The notes: generated from the letters alone by a model not told the origin. Shown: positions 52,506-61,708, numbered from the stretch's first letter. The stretch is 64,000 nt of DNA from Enterobacteriaceae bacterium (GCA_902363335.1 CABIZV010000002.1:434001-498000); one strand, 5' to 3'. Numbers and translations: made by a program.

Positions 52506-53446
52506 TGGTGGTGATGATGGTCGTGCCCGGAATGCGCCTCGTTAAGACGGCATTCCGGGCCGCTACAAGGCTGATATTCCATCTGAACGGTGGCATGTTC
52601 AATCTGATACTGTTCTTCGAGAAAATGATGGATGCGGTCCAAAAGGCCGTCATGATCGTGCGGTGGCACCACCTGCACGTGCAGTGTCATCAGCGGTTTT
52701 TCACCCACCAGCCAGACATGCACATGATGCACATCGCGCACCTCCGGTAGGGAGCGGCGCATATTGCGCTTAAGCGCTGCCACATCAAACGATTGTGGTG
52801 CTCCCTCCAGAAGTTCATTCAGGCTCTCTTTTAGCAGCGACCACGCACTACGTAGTACAAGGCATGAAACCAGAACCGACAAAATTGGGTCAATAGGCGT
52901 CCAGCCGGTGGTCATGATAACCACTGCGGCAATAATCGCCCCCACGGATCCCAATAGATCGCCCATCACATGCAGCGCCGCCGCCCGCACATTCAGGTTC
53001 TTTTCTTCACTGCCTCGATGCAATATCCAGAACGCCAGAATATTTGCCAGTAGCCCGGCAACGGCGATCACCATCATCGTGGTACCCGCGACCGGCTGTG
53101 GGGTGTAGAAACGTTTAACCGCTTCCCAGACAATTAAAATAATAATAAACAGCAGAGCAATGGCGTTCACGAAGGCAGCGAGCGTGGTCAGCCTTAGCCA
53201 GCCAAAGGTATGGCGACCGCCTGGCGGGCGGCGGGCGAAATGGACGGCCAGCAAAGCAAAGAGCAGGGCAGCGGAGTCCGTCAACATATGACCGGCATCG
53301 GCCAGCAGCGCCAGCGAGCCGGAAACGACCCCGCCGATGGCCTCGATAACCATAAATCCGGCGGTAACGCCAAAAGCCAGCAGTAGACGACGGGCATTCC
53401 CGTCATCAGGTGCGGCGTGTGAATGTTGATCCTGACTATGCGCCAT
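52502..53446 (-). CDS. zitB: Zinc efflux transporter ZitB
   Basis: A 314-residue cation diffusion facilitator with six membrane helices. His-rich ends (HSQDQHSHA at the N-terminus, HSGDHHHHH-like tail) bind zinc. LLADAGHMLTDSAALL (helix II) and VRAAALHVMGDLLGSVG (helix V) carry the His/Asp transport sites. I chose ATG 53446 (MAHSQDQHS) as in E. coli; the frame runs upstream to 53554 without homology. In E. coli ybgS follows upstream before aroG; it is absent here. Confidence 0.93.
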   Translation of the reverse strand: MAHSQDQHSHAAPDDGNARRLLLAFGVTAGFMVIEAIGGVVSGSLALLADAGHMLTDSAALLFALLAVHFARRPPGGRHTFGWLRLTTLAAFVNAIALLFIIILIVWEAVKRFYTPQPVAGTTMMVIAVAGLLANILAFWILHRGSEEKNLNVRAAALHVMGDLLGSVGAIIAAVVIMTTGWTPIDPILSVLVSCLVLRSAWSLLKESLNELLEGAPQSFDVAALKRNMRRSLPEVRDVHHVHVWLVGEKPLMTLHVQVVPPHDHDGLLDRIHHFLEEQYQIEHATVQMEYQPCSGPECRLNEAHSGHDHHHHH

Positions 53447-53692
53447 GAAGATTATCCTTCCTGATTTTAAATGTGACTCTCTGACATCATTGCAGATCTT
53501 TGCATTCTGCGCACAAAAATACCAAACGAAGGTGGCAGGATGAAAATAGGGCATTGAAGGTCATGCTTTATTGAAATATATTATTTTTTTGAAACTTTAA
53601 AGCGTTTTATGCTTATTGGTGGGGTTTTGATTTCATTTATATGAAATAAAACTCCATTTTATAGGGTTTTATTAGTTATTATTCGGCTGAAG
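53447..53692. other. zitB-aroG intergenic region, ybgS absent
   Basis: AT-rich divergent promoter DNA for zitB and aroG. E. coli K-12 has ybgS here; no trace of it was found. A single-strand T/A-rich stretch at 53575-53600 is the only notable pattern. Confidence 0.5.
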
Positions 53693-53710
53693 TGTAAAAT
53701 CCAGTTTACA
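53693..53710 (+). promoter_or_regulatory. TyrR box of aroG
   Basis: TGTAAAATCCAGTTTACA is an exact match to the TyrR consensus TGTAAA-N6-TTTACA, about 71 bases before the aroG start. TyrR with phenylalanine represses aroG. Confidence 0.9.
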
Positions 53711-53780
53711 CTTTTTCACTGGCGAGATAGATTGAAGGGATTGCACTCACCAATATAAGTATGGCAACACTGGAATGGTC

Positions 53781-54833
53781 ATGAATTATCAGAACGACGA
53801 TTTACGTATTAAAGAGATCAACGAGTTATTACCTCCTGTAGCACTCCTTGAAAAATTCCCCGCCACTGAAAACGCCGCGAACACCGTTTCTCACGCGCGT
53901 AAGGCTATTCATCAGATCCTTAAGGGTGAAGACGATCGTCTGCTGGTGGTCATTGGGCCATGCTCTATCCACGATCCGTTTGCTGCGAAAGAGTACGCTC
54001 AGCGTCTATTGAAAATTCGTCAGGAGCTTAATGGCGAACTGGAAATCGTCATGCGCGTCTATTTTGAAAAGCCGCGCACCACCGTAGGCTGGAAAGGGCT
54101 GATAAACGATCCGCATATGGATAACAGCTTCCAGATTAACGACGGCCTGCGCATTGCTCGTAAGCTGCTGCTGGATATTAACGATACCGGCCTGCCGGCG
54201 GCGGGCGAGTTCCTCGATATGATCACCCCGCAGTATCTGGCTGATTTGATGAGCTGGGGCGCGATTGGTGCACGTACCACTGAATCTCAGGTTCACCGCG
54301 AGCTGGCTTCCGGCCTTTCATGTCCGGTGGGCTTCAAAAATGGTACCGACGGCACCATTAAGGTGGCGATTGATGCCATTAACGCCGCTGGTGCGCCGCA
54401 TTGCTTCCTTTCTGTGACCAAATGGGGCCACTCAGCCATTGTTAATACCAGTGGTAATGGTGATTGCCATATCATTTTGCGCGGCGGCAAAGAGCCTAAC
54501 TACAGCGCCACTCACGTAGCAGAAGTGAAAGAAGGTCTGGCGAAAGCCGGCCTGCCGGCGCAAATCATGATTGATTTCAGCCACGCTAACTCCAGCAAGC
54601 AGTTCAAAAAGCAGATGGAAGTGGGCGCTGACGTTAGCAAACAAATTGCTAGCGGCGAGAAAGCGATTATGGGCGTGATGATTGAAAGCCATCTGGTAGA
54701 AGGCAATCAGAACCCAGACAGCGGCGAGCCGCTGGTGTACGGCAAAAGCATCACCGATGCGTGCATTAACTGGGATGATACTGACACCATCCTGCGTCAA
54801 TTAGCGAATGCGGTAAAAGCGCGTCGCGGCTGA
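53781..54833 (+). CDS. aroG: Phe-sensitive DAHP synthase
   Basis: A 350-residue class I DAHP synthase that joins phosphoenolpyruvate and erythrose 4-phosphate to start aromatic synthesis. VIGPCSIHDP, VYFEKPRTTVGWKG and FSHANSSKQ carry metal and substrate ligands. I use ATG 53781 (MNYQNDDLRIKEI), the E. coli N-terminus; ATG 53775 is two codons earlier. The aroG isoform is supported by the TyrR box and by close similarity. Confidence 0.95.
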   Translation: MNYQNDDLRIKEINELLPPVALLEKFPATENAANTVSHARKAIHQILKGEDDRLLVVIGPCSIHDPFAAKEYAQRLLKIRQELNGELEIVMRVYFEKPRTTVGWKGLINDPHMDNSFQINDGLRIARKLLLDINDTGLPAAGEFLDMITPQYLADLMSWGAIGARTTESQVHRELASGLSCPVGFKNGTDGTIKVAIDAINAAGAPHCFLSVTKWGHSAIVNTSGNGDCHIILRGGKEPNYSATHVAEVKEGLAKAGLPAQIMIDFSHANSSKQFKKQMEVGADVSKQIASGEKAIMGVMIESHLVEGNQNPDSGEPLVYGKSITDACINWDDTDTILRQLANAVKARRG

Positions 54834-54840
54834 TGTTGTT

Positions 54841-54915
54841 CCCCGGGGTCGGTGCTCCGCACCTCGCCCGGGCTACGTCCAGAGAGTAGCCCGTCCAGGC
54901 GAAGCGCCGCCGGGA
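54841..54915. repeat. REP-like palindromes after aroG
   Basis: CCCCGGGGTCGGTGCTCC...GCCCGGGCTAC and GTAGCCCGTCCAGGCGAAG...CGCCGGGAA form two hairpins between convergent aroG and gpmA. Confidence 0.75.
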
Positions 54916-54927
54916 ATGCACCGAAAT

Positions 54928-54958
54928 AAAAAAAGCGTGGAAAATTCCACGCTTTTTT
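54928..54958. terminator. Bidirectional terminator between aroG and gpmA
   Basis: AAAAAAAGCGTGGAA and TTCCACGCTTTTTT form a perfect stem with A/T tails on both sides, so it can end both convergent transcripts. Confidence 0.9.
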
Positions 54959-54978
54959 CTTTTACCGGTCAGCGAAAA

Positions 54979-55731
54979 TTATTTCGCTTTACCCTGGTTC
55001 GCAACGGCCGCTGCTTTTGCCGCGATCTCATCGGCGTTACCCAGGTAGTAATGTTTAATCGGCTTGAAGTTCTCGTCAAACTCATACACCAGCGGTACGC
55101 CGGTTGGGATGTTCAGTTCGAGGATTTCGTCTTCGCCCATGTTATCCAGGTATTTCACCAGAGCACGCAGGGAGTTGCCGTGAGCCGCGATAATCACGCG
55201 CTCGCCGCTTTTCAGGCGTGGCAGAATGGTTTCATTCCAGTAAGGCACAACGCGTTCGATGGTCAGCGCCAGGCTTTCGGTGGTTGGCAGCTCTTTATCG
55301 GTCAGTTTCGCATAACGCGGATCGTGGCCCGGATAGCGCTCATCATCTTTAGTCAGCTCTGGTGGCGTGACGGCAAAACCACGACGCCATTGTTTCACCT
55401 GCTCGTCGCCGTATTTCTCAGCGGTTTCAGCTTTGTTCAGACCCTGTAACGCACCGTAGTGACGTTCGTTCAGCTTCCACGATTTCTCAACCGGCAGCCA
55501 GGCCTGATCCAATTCATCCAGCACATTCCACAGAGTGTGGATGGCACGTTTCAGCACGGAGGTATAAGCAAAATCAAAACTGAAGCCTTCCGCTTTCAGC
55601 AGTTTACCCGCTGCTTTTGCTTCGCTAACGCCTTTCTCAGACAGATCAACGTCGTACCAACCGGTAAAGCGGTTTTCGTTGTTCCACTGACTTTCACCGT
55701 GACGAACCAGTACCAGCTTAGTTACAGCCAT
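54979..55731 (-). CDS. gpmA: 2,3-bisphosphoglycerate-dependent phosphoglycerate mutase
   Basis: A 250-residue dPGM. LVLVRHGESQWN holds the phosphorylated His, and the second catalytic His is in VIIAAHGNSLRAL. It interconverts 3- and 2-phosphoglycerate. ATG 55731 (MAVTKLVLVRHG) is the family start, five codons inside the longest frame. A Fur-like box lies upstream. Confidence 0.96.
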   Translation of the reverse strand: MAVTKLVLVRHGESQWNNENRFTGWYDVDLSEKGVSEAKAAGKLLKAEGFSFDFAYTSVLKRAIHTLWNVLDELDQAWLPVEKSWKLNERHYGALQGLNKAETAEKYGDEQVKQWRRGFAVTPPELTKDDERYPGHDPRYAKLTDKELPTTESLALTIERVVPYWNETILPRLKSGERVIIAAHGNSLRALVKYLDNMGEDEILELNIPTGVPLVYEFDENFKPIKHYYLGNADEIAAKAAAVANQGKAK

Positions 55732-55757
55732 ACTTTCACTCCTCAAGCTTTATTGAA

Positions 55758-55776
55758 TGATAATAATTCTCATTAT
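55758..55776 (-). promoter_or_regulatory. Fur-like box upstream of gpmA
   Basis: GATAATAATTCTCATTAT resembles the Fur consensus GATAATGATAATCATTATC and lies about 30 bases before the gpmA start. Fur control of gpmA is known in E. coli, so iron regulation is likely conserved. Confidence 0.7.
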
Positions 55777-55940
55777 ATTACTGCGATTAGCTCGGCAGCA
55801 ACGCTTATGCATAACCATAGCGAAAATAGTGCTCCAGTGTAAGGTACATGTGAACTCAACGTTATTTTTTTGTCGGGCTATGGCGATGCTTTGGGCAATG
55901 TGGCGAAAATATCGACGAGAAGGAAGGTGAGGGGAGAGAT

Positions 55941-56009
55941 CCCGGCGGCGCGCAGTGAAGCCGGGCTACTTGTGTATCCCGGGTCGGCATTAATACCGAC
56001 CTCGGGCAG
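55941..56009. repeat. REP-like palindromes after galM
   Basis: TCCCGGCGGCGCGCAGTG...GCCGGGCTAC, then CCCGGGTCGGCATTAATACC...GACCTCGGG. The second forms a perfect GGTCGGxATTAATxCCGACC-like hairpin that may also end gal transcription. Confidence 0.7.
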
Positions 56010-56010
56010 C

Positions 56011-57051
56011 TTACAGGGCGATGAACTGATATTCCGTCAGACTGACATACTCTTCGCCCGGGCGCAGCACGCAGTTCGGCTGTGGCCATTCCGGGTGATT
56101 CGGGCTATCCGGCAGGAACTCACTCTCCAGCGCCAGACCCTGCCACGCGGCATACGGCTGGGCAGTGCGGGAGAGAGTCCCCTCCAGGAAGTTACCGGCG
56201 TAAAACTGGATTGCCGGAGCCGAGGTGTAGACCGCCATCTGCAGCTTCTTGTCCTGTGACCAGACGTTGGCAACGGGCTGGCTTGCATCACCTTGCGCCT
56301 GTAACAGGAACGCATGATCGTAACCGTTGACCTTTTTCTGGTCGTTGTCGCTTAAGAAATCCCGCGCGATAGTTTTCGGCTGACGGAAATCAAAGCTGGT
56401 ATTCGCAACCGCTTTTAATCCGTCATGGGGAATTCCGCTCTCGTCTACCGGCAGATAATCGTCCGCGAAGAGCTGCAAAGTATGATGACGGACGTCGGTT
56501 TGCGCGCCGTCGAGATTAAAGTAAACGTGATTGGTCAGGTTGACCGGACAGGCTTTATCGACCGTCGCACGGTACTCAATTGAGATGCGGTTATCATCGG
56601 TCAGGCGATAGGTGGCCGTGGCTTTGAGCTCGCCCGGATAACCTTGATCGCCATCGGCTGAGGTGAGGGTAAATACCACCTCCGTTGACGTATGCGAGGC
56701 GATAGCCCAGCGACGCTTATCAAAACCTTCCGGCCCGCCGTGTAGCTGGTGCTCACCCTGGCTGGGCAAAACGTTGACCGTTTGCCCATCAAGCTGAAAA
56801 CGGCTATTGGCGATACGGTTAGCGTAGCGGCCTATAGACGCACCGAGAAAGGCTGCCTGTTGCGTATATTGCTCAGGCGTCGCGCAGCCCAGCAGCGCTT
56901 CACGTACGTTGCCGTCCTGCAAAGGGATTTTCGCGGACATCAGCGTCGCACCCCAGTCCATTAAGGTCACGACAACGTGGTTGGCGTTGCGTAATGTAAT
57001 CAACTGATAGGGCTGGCCGTCGTTCGCAAGCGTAGTGGATTGAGTTAGCAC
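56011..57051 (-). CDS. galM: Galactose mutarotase (aldose 1-epimerase)
   Basis: A 346-residue beta-sandwich epimerase that interconverts alpha and beta galactose. NRIANSRF, the catalytic His in NLTNHVYFNLDG, and the Glu in ALESEFLPDSPNHPEWPQP are intact. The start is GTG 57051 within the galK stop region (CAGTGCTAA), with AAGGAG seven bases upstream, the same arrangement as E. coli. An ATG at 57078 lies inside galK and has no such site. Confidence 0.93.
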   Translation of the reverse strand: MLTQSTTLANDGQPYQLITLRNANHVVVTLMDWGATLMSAKIPLQDGNVREALLGCATPEQYTQQAAFLGASIGRYANRIANSRFQLDGQTVNVLPSQGEHQLHGGPEGFDKRRWAIASHTSTEVVFTLTSADGDQGYPGELKATATYRLTDDNRISIEYRATVDKACPVNLTNHVYFNLDGAQTDVRHHTLQLFADDYLPVDESGIPHDGLKAVANTSFDFRQPKTIARDFLSDNDQKKVNGYDHAFLLQAQGDASQPVANVWSQDKKLQMAVYTSAPAIQFYAGNFLEGTLSRTAQPYAAWQGLALESEFLPDSPNHPEWPQPNCVLRPGEEYVSLTEYQFIAL

Positions 57052-58193
57052 TGGCCGGCTCCTTGTGAAGGTTTGCACACGTAGAACGTCTCTTTAATCC
57101 CGGTTTTGGCTTCGTACTGTTCTGCAACGGCTTTCTGCACCGTTGGCACCAGCGCTTCCGGGATGAGCGCGACGATACAGCCACCAAAGCCGCCGCCGGT
57201 CATACGTACGCCGCCTTTATCACCGATGACCGCTTTCACGATATCAACCAGGATATCGATTTGCGGCACTGTGATTTCGAAATCATCGCGCATAGAAGCG
57301 TGAGACTCCGCCATAAGCTGGCCCATACGCAGTAGGTCGCCTTTTTCCAGGGCTGAAGCGGCTTCCACTGTACGCGCATTTTCCGTCAGCACGTGACGAA
57401 CGCGTTTAGCAACAATAGGATCCAGCTCGTGAGCCACCGCGTTAAATTCGTTAATCGTCACATCACGCAGGGCAGGCTGTTGGAAGAAACGCGCGCCAAT
57501 TTCGCACTGTTCGCGGCGGGTGTTGTATTCGCTGCCGACCAGGGTACGTTTAAAATTACTGTTGATGATGACTACCGCGACGCCCTCAGGCATTGAGACC
57601 GCTTTGGTGCCAAGCGTACGGCAGTCGATCAGCAGCGCGTGGTCTTTCTTACCCAGAGCCGAAATCAGCTGATCCATAATGCCGCAGTTACAGCCGACGA
57701 ACTGGTTTTCCGCTTCCTGGCCGTTTAGCGCAATCTGTGCGCCATCGAGCGGCAGATGATACAGTTGCTGGAAGACGGTACCGACCGCCACTTCTAAAGA
57801 GGCTGAGGAACTTAAGCCCGCGCCTTGCGGCACGTTGCCGCTAATCACCAGATCGGCACCGCCAAACGCGTTATTACGCTTTTGCAGATGTTTCACCACC
57901 CCGCGCACGTAGTTTGACCACTGCTGGGTGTCATGGGCGACGATAGGCGCATCGAGAGAAAATTCGTCAATTTGATTATCGTAGTCGGCGGCAATGACCC
58001 GCACTTGTCGATCATCACGCGGAGCACAGCCGATCACGGTCTGGTAATCAATGGCGCACGGCAGGACAAAGCCGTCGTTATAGTCAGTGTGTTCGCCAAT
58101 CAGGTTAACGCGGCCCGGAGCCTGAATCACGTGGGTGGCAGGGTAGCCAAATTTTTCAGCAAACAGGGTTTGTGTTTTATCTTTCAGACTCAT
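57045..58193 (-). CDS. galK: Galactokinase
   Basis: A 382-residue GHMP kinase. GRVNLIGEHTDYNDGFVLP is the galactokinase signature, VPQGAGLSSSASLEVAVG the ATP loop, and GGVRMTGGGFGGCIVAL motif 3. It makes galactose 1-phosphate. Two bases separate it from galT; it overlaps galM by seven. Confidence 0.97.
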   Translation of the reverse strand: MSLKDKTQTLFAEKFGYPATHVIQAPGRVNLIGEHTDYNDGFVLPCAIDYQTVIGCAPRDDRQVRVIAADYDNQIDEFSLDAPIVAHDTQQWSNYVRGVVKHLQKRNNAFGGADLVISGNVPQGAGLSSSASLEVAVGTVFQQLYHLPLDGAQIALNGQEAENQFVGCNCGIMDQLISALGKKDHALLIDCRTLGTKAVSMPEGVAVVIINSNFKRTLVGSEYNTRREQCEIGARFFQQPALRDVTINEFNAVAHELDPIVAKRVRHVLTENARTVEAASALEKGDLLRMGQLMAESHASMRDDFEITVPQIDILVDIVKAVIGDKGGVRMTGGGFGGCIVALIPEALVPTVQKAVAEQYEAKTGIKETFYVCKPSQGAGQC

Positions 58194-58195
58194 TG

Positions 58196-59242
58196 TTATT
58201 CTCCGGATTCGCGAAAATGGATGTCGCTGACTGCGCGCAGGCGCTCAGCCGCTTGTTCTGCCGTCAGGTCACGCTGGGTCTCTGCCAGCATTTCGTACCC
58301 GACCATAAATTTGCGCACGGTGGCGGAACGCAGCAGCGGAGGATAGAAATGCGCATGCAGCTGCCAGTGTGCGTTCTCCTCGCCGTTAAACGGCGCGCCG
58401 TGCCAGCCCATGGAATAAGGGAAGGAGCACTGGAACAGATTGTCGTAACGGCTGGTGAGTTTTTTCAGCGCCAGTGCTAAATCGTCACGCTGCGCATCGC
58501 TTAAGTCGGTGATACGCAGTACATGGGCTTTTGGTAACAGCAGCGTTTCAAACGGCCATGCCGCCCAGTAAGGTACAACCGCTAACCAATGCTCGGTTTC
58601 CACCACGGTACGGCTGCCATCGGCAAGCTCCCGGGTGACGTAATCCACCAACATTGGCGCGTTATGCTGGGCGTAATATTCCCGCATCAGGCGGTCTTCA
58701 CGATCGATCTCGTTGGGCAGGAAGCTGTTTGCCCAGACCTGACCGTGTGGGTGCGGGTTAGAGCAGCCCATCGCCGCGCCTTTATTTTCAAAGACCTGTA
58801 CCCACGGGTATTCCTCCCCCAGTTCAGCGGTTTGTTCCTGCCAGGTTTTTACCACCGATTGCAGGGCATCAAGGCTTAATTCCGGCAGCGTTTTGCTGTG
58901 ATCCGGCGAGAAGCAAATGACCCGGCTGGTGCCGCGCGCGCTCTGACAGCGCATCAGCGGATCGTGGCTATCCGGCGCATCTGGCGTGTCGGTCATCAGC
59001 GCGGCAAAATCATTGGTGAAAACGTAAGTGCTGGTGTAGTCAGGGTTTTTGTCGCCCGTCACCCGGGTATTACCCGGGCATAAAAAGCAATCCGGATCGT
59101 GCCTGGGCAGCGTTTGTTTTGCTGGGATCTCTTGCGCCCCTTGCCATGGGCGCTTTGCACGATGCGGTGATACAAGAATCCACTGGCCGGTTAACGGATT
59201 AAAGCGGCGGTGTGGATGGTCGACGGGGTTAAATTGTGTCAT
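58196..59242 (-). CDS. galT: Galactose-1-phosphate uridylyltransferase
   Basis: A 348-residue HIT-superfamily enzyme. The active-site GCSNPHPHGQVW carries the uridylylated His. Zinc ligands include the Cys pair in CFLCPG. ATG 59242 (MTQFNPVDHPHRR) is the family start; the frame extends 25 codons upstream without homology. Second gene of galETKM. Confidence 0.97.
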   Translation of the reverse strand: MTQFNPVDHPHRRFNPLTGQWILVSPHRAKRPWQGAQEIPAKQTLPRHDPDCFLCPGNTRVTGDKNPDYTSTYVFTNDFAALMTDTPDAPDSHDPLMRCQSARGTSRVICFSPDHSKTLPELSLDALQSVVKTWQEQTAELGEEYPWVQVFENKGAAMGCSNPHPHGQVWANSFLPNEIDREDRLMREYYAQHNAPMLVDYVTRELADGSRTVVETEHWLAVVPYWAAWPFETLLLPKAHVLRITDLSDAQRDDLALALKKLTSRYDNLFQCSFPYSMGWHGAPFNGEENAHWQLHAHFYPPLLRSATVRKFMVGYEMLAETQRDLTAEQAAERLRAVSDIHFRESGE

Positions 59243-59252
59243 CACAAAATCC

Positions 59253-60269
59253 TTAGTCTGGATATCCCTGTGGATGACGGGACTGCCAGTGCCAGGTGTC
59301 CTGCGCCATTTCATCAAGGTTACGGGTTACACGCCAGTTCAGCTCTTTGTCCGCTTTCGTGGCATCGGCCCAGTAGGCCGGGAGATCGCCATCGCGACGA
59401 GGAGCGAAGTGGTAATTAATCGGTTTGCCGCAGGCTTTACTGAAAGCATTGACCACATCAAGTACGCTGCTGCCGACGCCAGCGCCGAGGTTGTAGATAT
59501 GCACGCCCGCTTTGTTCGCCAGTTTTTCCATGGCGGCAACGTGGCCGTCAGCCAAATCCATCACGTGGATGTAGTCGCGTACGCCGGTACCGTCAGGGGT
59601 AGGGTAGTCGTTGCCAAAAATCGCCAGTGATTCGCGACGGCCCACGGCAACCTGCGCAATATACGGCATCAGGTTATTCGGGATACCCTGCGGGTCTTCA
59701 CCCATATCACCAGATTGGTGAGCGCCTACTGGGTTGAAGTAACGCAGGAGTGCGATGCTCCAGTCTGGCTGGGCTTTTTGCAGGTCGGTGAGGATCTGTT
59801 CCACCATCAGTTTGCTTTTACCGTACGGGCTTTGCGGCGTACCGGTAGGGAAGCTTTCGACGTAAGGAATTTTTGGCTGGTCGCCGTAGACGGTGGCTGA
59901 GGAGCTGAAAATAAAGTTTTTGACGTTTGCTGCGCGCATGGCGGCAATAAGACGTAGCGTACCGTTGACGTTGTTATCGTAGTATTCCAGCGGCTTTTGA
60001 ACGGATTCACCGACCGCTTTCAGCCCGGCAAAGTGGATCACGGCTTCAATAGCGTTCTCGCGCAGAATCTCGGTCATCAGCGCTTCGTCACGGATATCGC
60101 CTTCTACAAACGACGGCTGCTTACCGCCCAGACGGGTGATAACGGGCAGAACGCTGCGCTTGCTATTGCACAGGTTGTCGAGGATAACCACATCGTGGCC
60201 CTGTTGCAGCAGCTGCACGCAGGTATGACTTCCAATGTAACCGCTACCACCTGTAACCAATACTTTCAT
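59253..60269 (-). CDS. galE: UDP-glucose 4-epimerase
   Basis: A 338-residue short-chain dehydrogenase. VTGGSGYIGSHTCVQLL is the NAD motif, and YGKSK holds the catalytic Tyr. It interconverts UDP-galactose and UDP-glucose. ATG 60269 (MKVLVTGGSG) is chosen with GGAGC upstream. First gene of the gal operon; the OI operator lies within it. Confidence 0.97.
   Translation of the reverse strand: MKVLVTGGSGYIGSHTCVQLLQQGHDVVILDNLCNSKRSVLPVITRLGGKQPSFVEGDIRDEALMTEILRENAIEAVIHFAGLKAVGESVQKPLEYYDNNVNGTLRLIAAMRAANVKNFIFSSSATVYGDQPKIPYVESFPTGTPQSPYGKSKLMVEQILTDLQKAQPDWSIALLRYFNPVGAHQSGDMGEDPQGIPNNLMPYIAQVAVGRRESLAIFGNDYPTPDGTGVRDYIHVMDLADGHVAAMEKLANKAGVHIYNLGAGVGSSVLDVVNAFSKACGKPINYHFAPRRDGDLPAYWADATKADKELNWRVTRNLDEMAQDTWHWQSRHPQGYPD
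60235..60250 (-). promoter_or_regulatory. Internal gal operator OI
   Basis: Read on the minus strand, GTGGTAGCGGTTACAT equals the E. coli OI sequence as I recall it. It lies within the first codons of galE and with OE allows GalR-HU looping. Confidence 0.88.
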
Positions 60270-60306
60270 TTTTAGCTCCGTTAAGCTTATGGCATAGAAG
60301 AACCTT

Positions 60307-60312
60307 AGCATA
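60307..60312 (-). promoter_or_regulatory. gal promoter -10 element
   Basis: On the minus strand TATGCT, at the position of the E. coli gal P1/P2 -10 region (GTTATGCTAAGG here). Confidence 0.65.
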
Positions 60313-60327
60313 ACAGAGAAGCCAAAA

Positions 60328-60349
60328 GTGTGACATGGGCTAAATTAGT
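60328..60349 (-). promoter_or_regulatory. CRP site of the gal operon
   Basis: AGTGTGACATGGGCTAAATT has one strong half (TGTGA) and one weak half, the same form as the E. coli gal CRP site, between OE and the -10 region. Confidence 0.75.
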
Positions 60350-60363
60350 GGTATCGTTTACAC
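60348..60363 (-). promoter_or_regulatory. External gal operator OE
   Basis: GTGGTATCGTTTACAC is a GalR/GalS operator, one base different from E. coli OE. It lies about 85-95 bases before the galE start. Confidence 0.88.
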
Positions 60364-60458
60364 AGATTGTAATTGAGTCATTTTGTGCTTAGGTCAGTGC
60401 GATTTCTCCTGGGAAAATGATGGACTGCAAGCATGCACTGATGAGGCAAAAAAGAAAA

Positions 60459-60476
60459 GCGCGCCAGAAGGCGCGC
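60459..60476 (-). terminator. Terminator of the DUF2167 gene
   Basis: GCGCGCC/GGCGCGC hairpin which, read on the minus strand, is followed by TTTTCTTTTTT. It lies about 145 bases after the DUF2167 gene and insulates the gal promoter. The rest of 60364-60620 has no other gene. Confidence 0.75.
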
Positions 60477-60620
60477 AGAAGGAAAAATTCAAGCTCCAGA
60501 AAGGCTTATTTCCCCGAGAGAGTGCGGTGAGCTGTATCAACGAGGGACGTCCAACGGCCTCGATCGCGGCTTGAGCGCACCAACTTGCGGACGCTAACGT
60601 ACTGGCCGGTGGCGCCTATT

Positions 60621-61517
60621 TTAGGATTTATCGCGGAACACGAATTTTTTCAACCCGGCCCCAACTGCAATAACGCCAATTGCCGTCAGTTTCCAGAATT
60701 TGAGTAGGGCGATACCAATCATGGCGAGCAGCCCGATTTTTTTCGCTGCAATACCGCCGATAAGCGCCGCCAATCCATACTCCGCCACTTTATCGGATTT
60801 CGCGTCATAATCGCTATAGCGTTCCCCGGCATTGAAACTCACCGCATTCAGCAACGTTTTTGCCAGCGGCTTACCTTTTTCCACATTGGCGCGGTCGGTC
60901 ACCAGATTCAGTTCAAAATAGCCGCGTCGGCCGAGCAGATAGGTGTTGTAGTTGACGCCTTGTTCACTTGCAGGCGCTTTGCTGCCGATATCCTGTAACG
61001 CCACAGACCAAAGCAGGCGATGCGTTGCCGGATCGTAATTCGGTTTTTCAATCCAGCCAAGAACCTCTATCGGGGCGATATCCTTCTTAATTCTGTCTTT
61101 ATTACCCTCTTTAGTACCTTCACGCAGGTTGTCTAAGAGTTCGTCGGCATCCCAGTCTTTCGCATCGTCATCTTTGATATATCCAGTATCGTCATAATCA
61201 ATAGAAATAAAACCATCCATTTCTTTATGAAATACCAATCCATAAAAATAGCCCTCTTCGACGTAATTACCCAGCTCACGCATAAAGACGGCGGCTTCCT
61301 TTGGCGGAATATAAACATATTCGTCCGGTAGATTGAGCATCGCTTTATTGCCTAACTTCACCGCGGAAGGGCCGGCGACCGCTACGCGTTTCATGTTGGC
61401 GTAGGCCTGATCCAGCGGGTCTTGCGTTGCTGTGTCGGCAAAAGCGCTGGTGGAGAGCATGAATAAAAAACTGAGAAAGAGAAATAATCTGCGGGGCAAA
61501 TGATGTGCTGTACTCAT
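60621..61517 (-). CDS. DUF2167 family membrane protein
   Basis: A 298-residue protein. A signal peptide (LFLFLSFLFMLSTSAFA) is followed by a soluble, probably periplasmic domain of about 200 residues (LGNKAMLNLPDEYVYIPP, then DEYV...MREL and LLGRRGYFELNLV) and two C-terminal membrane helices (AALIGGIAAKKIGLLAMIGIALL, LTAIGVIAVGAGLKKFVF; quoted in part). This is the DUF2167 pattern; function is unknown. I use ATG 61517 (MSTAHHLPRR) with AAGGATG upstream; an in-frame start ten codons earlier is weaker. E. coli has no gene here between galE and modF. Confidence 0.85.
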   Translation of the reverse strand: MSTAHHLPRRLFLFLSFLFMLSTSAFADTATQDPLDQAYANMKRVAVAGPSAVKLGNKAMLNLPDEYVYIPPKEAAVFMRELGNYVEEGYFYGLVFHKEMDGFISIDYDDTGYIKDDDAKDWDADELLDNLREGTKEGNKDRIKKDIAPIEVLGWIEKPNYDPATHRLLWSVALQDIGSKAPASEQGVNYNTYLLGRRGYFELNLVTDRANVEKGKPLAKTLLNAVSFNAGERYSDYDAKSDKVAEYGLAALIGGIAAKKIGLLAMIGIALLKFWKLTAIGVIAVGAGLKKFVFRDKS

Positions 61518-61708
61518 ATAACATCCTTTAGTTTTCACCTCAGACATTCATTGTCTGATGAATTAAATAGAGTTGAATGGCTAATTCTATTTAAAAGGAC
61601 AGGTATGATCTCTTTAGAAAAACTAAAAATGCTTTTCGTAAAATATGAATGGGGGAATTACCTAAGACTTATAAAACTGACCGGCCGCTGATTTGGCGCT
61701 TTTCGAAT

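Noticed and set aside
54916..55449. 177-codon plus-strand frame opposite gpmA
   Set aside because: Antisense to a conserved glycolytic gene and starts inside the terminator hairpin.
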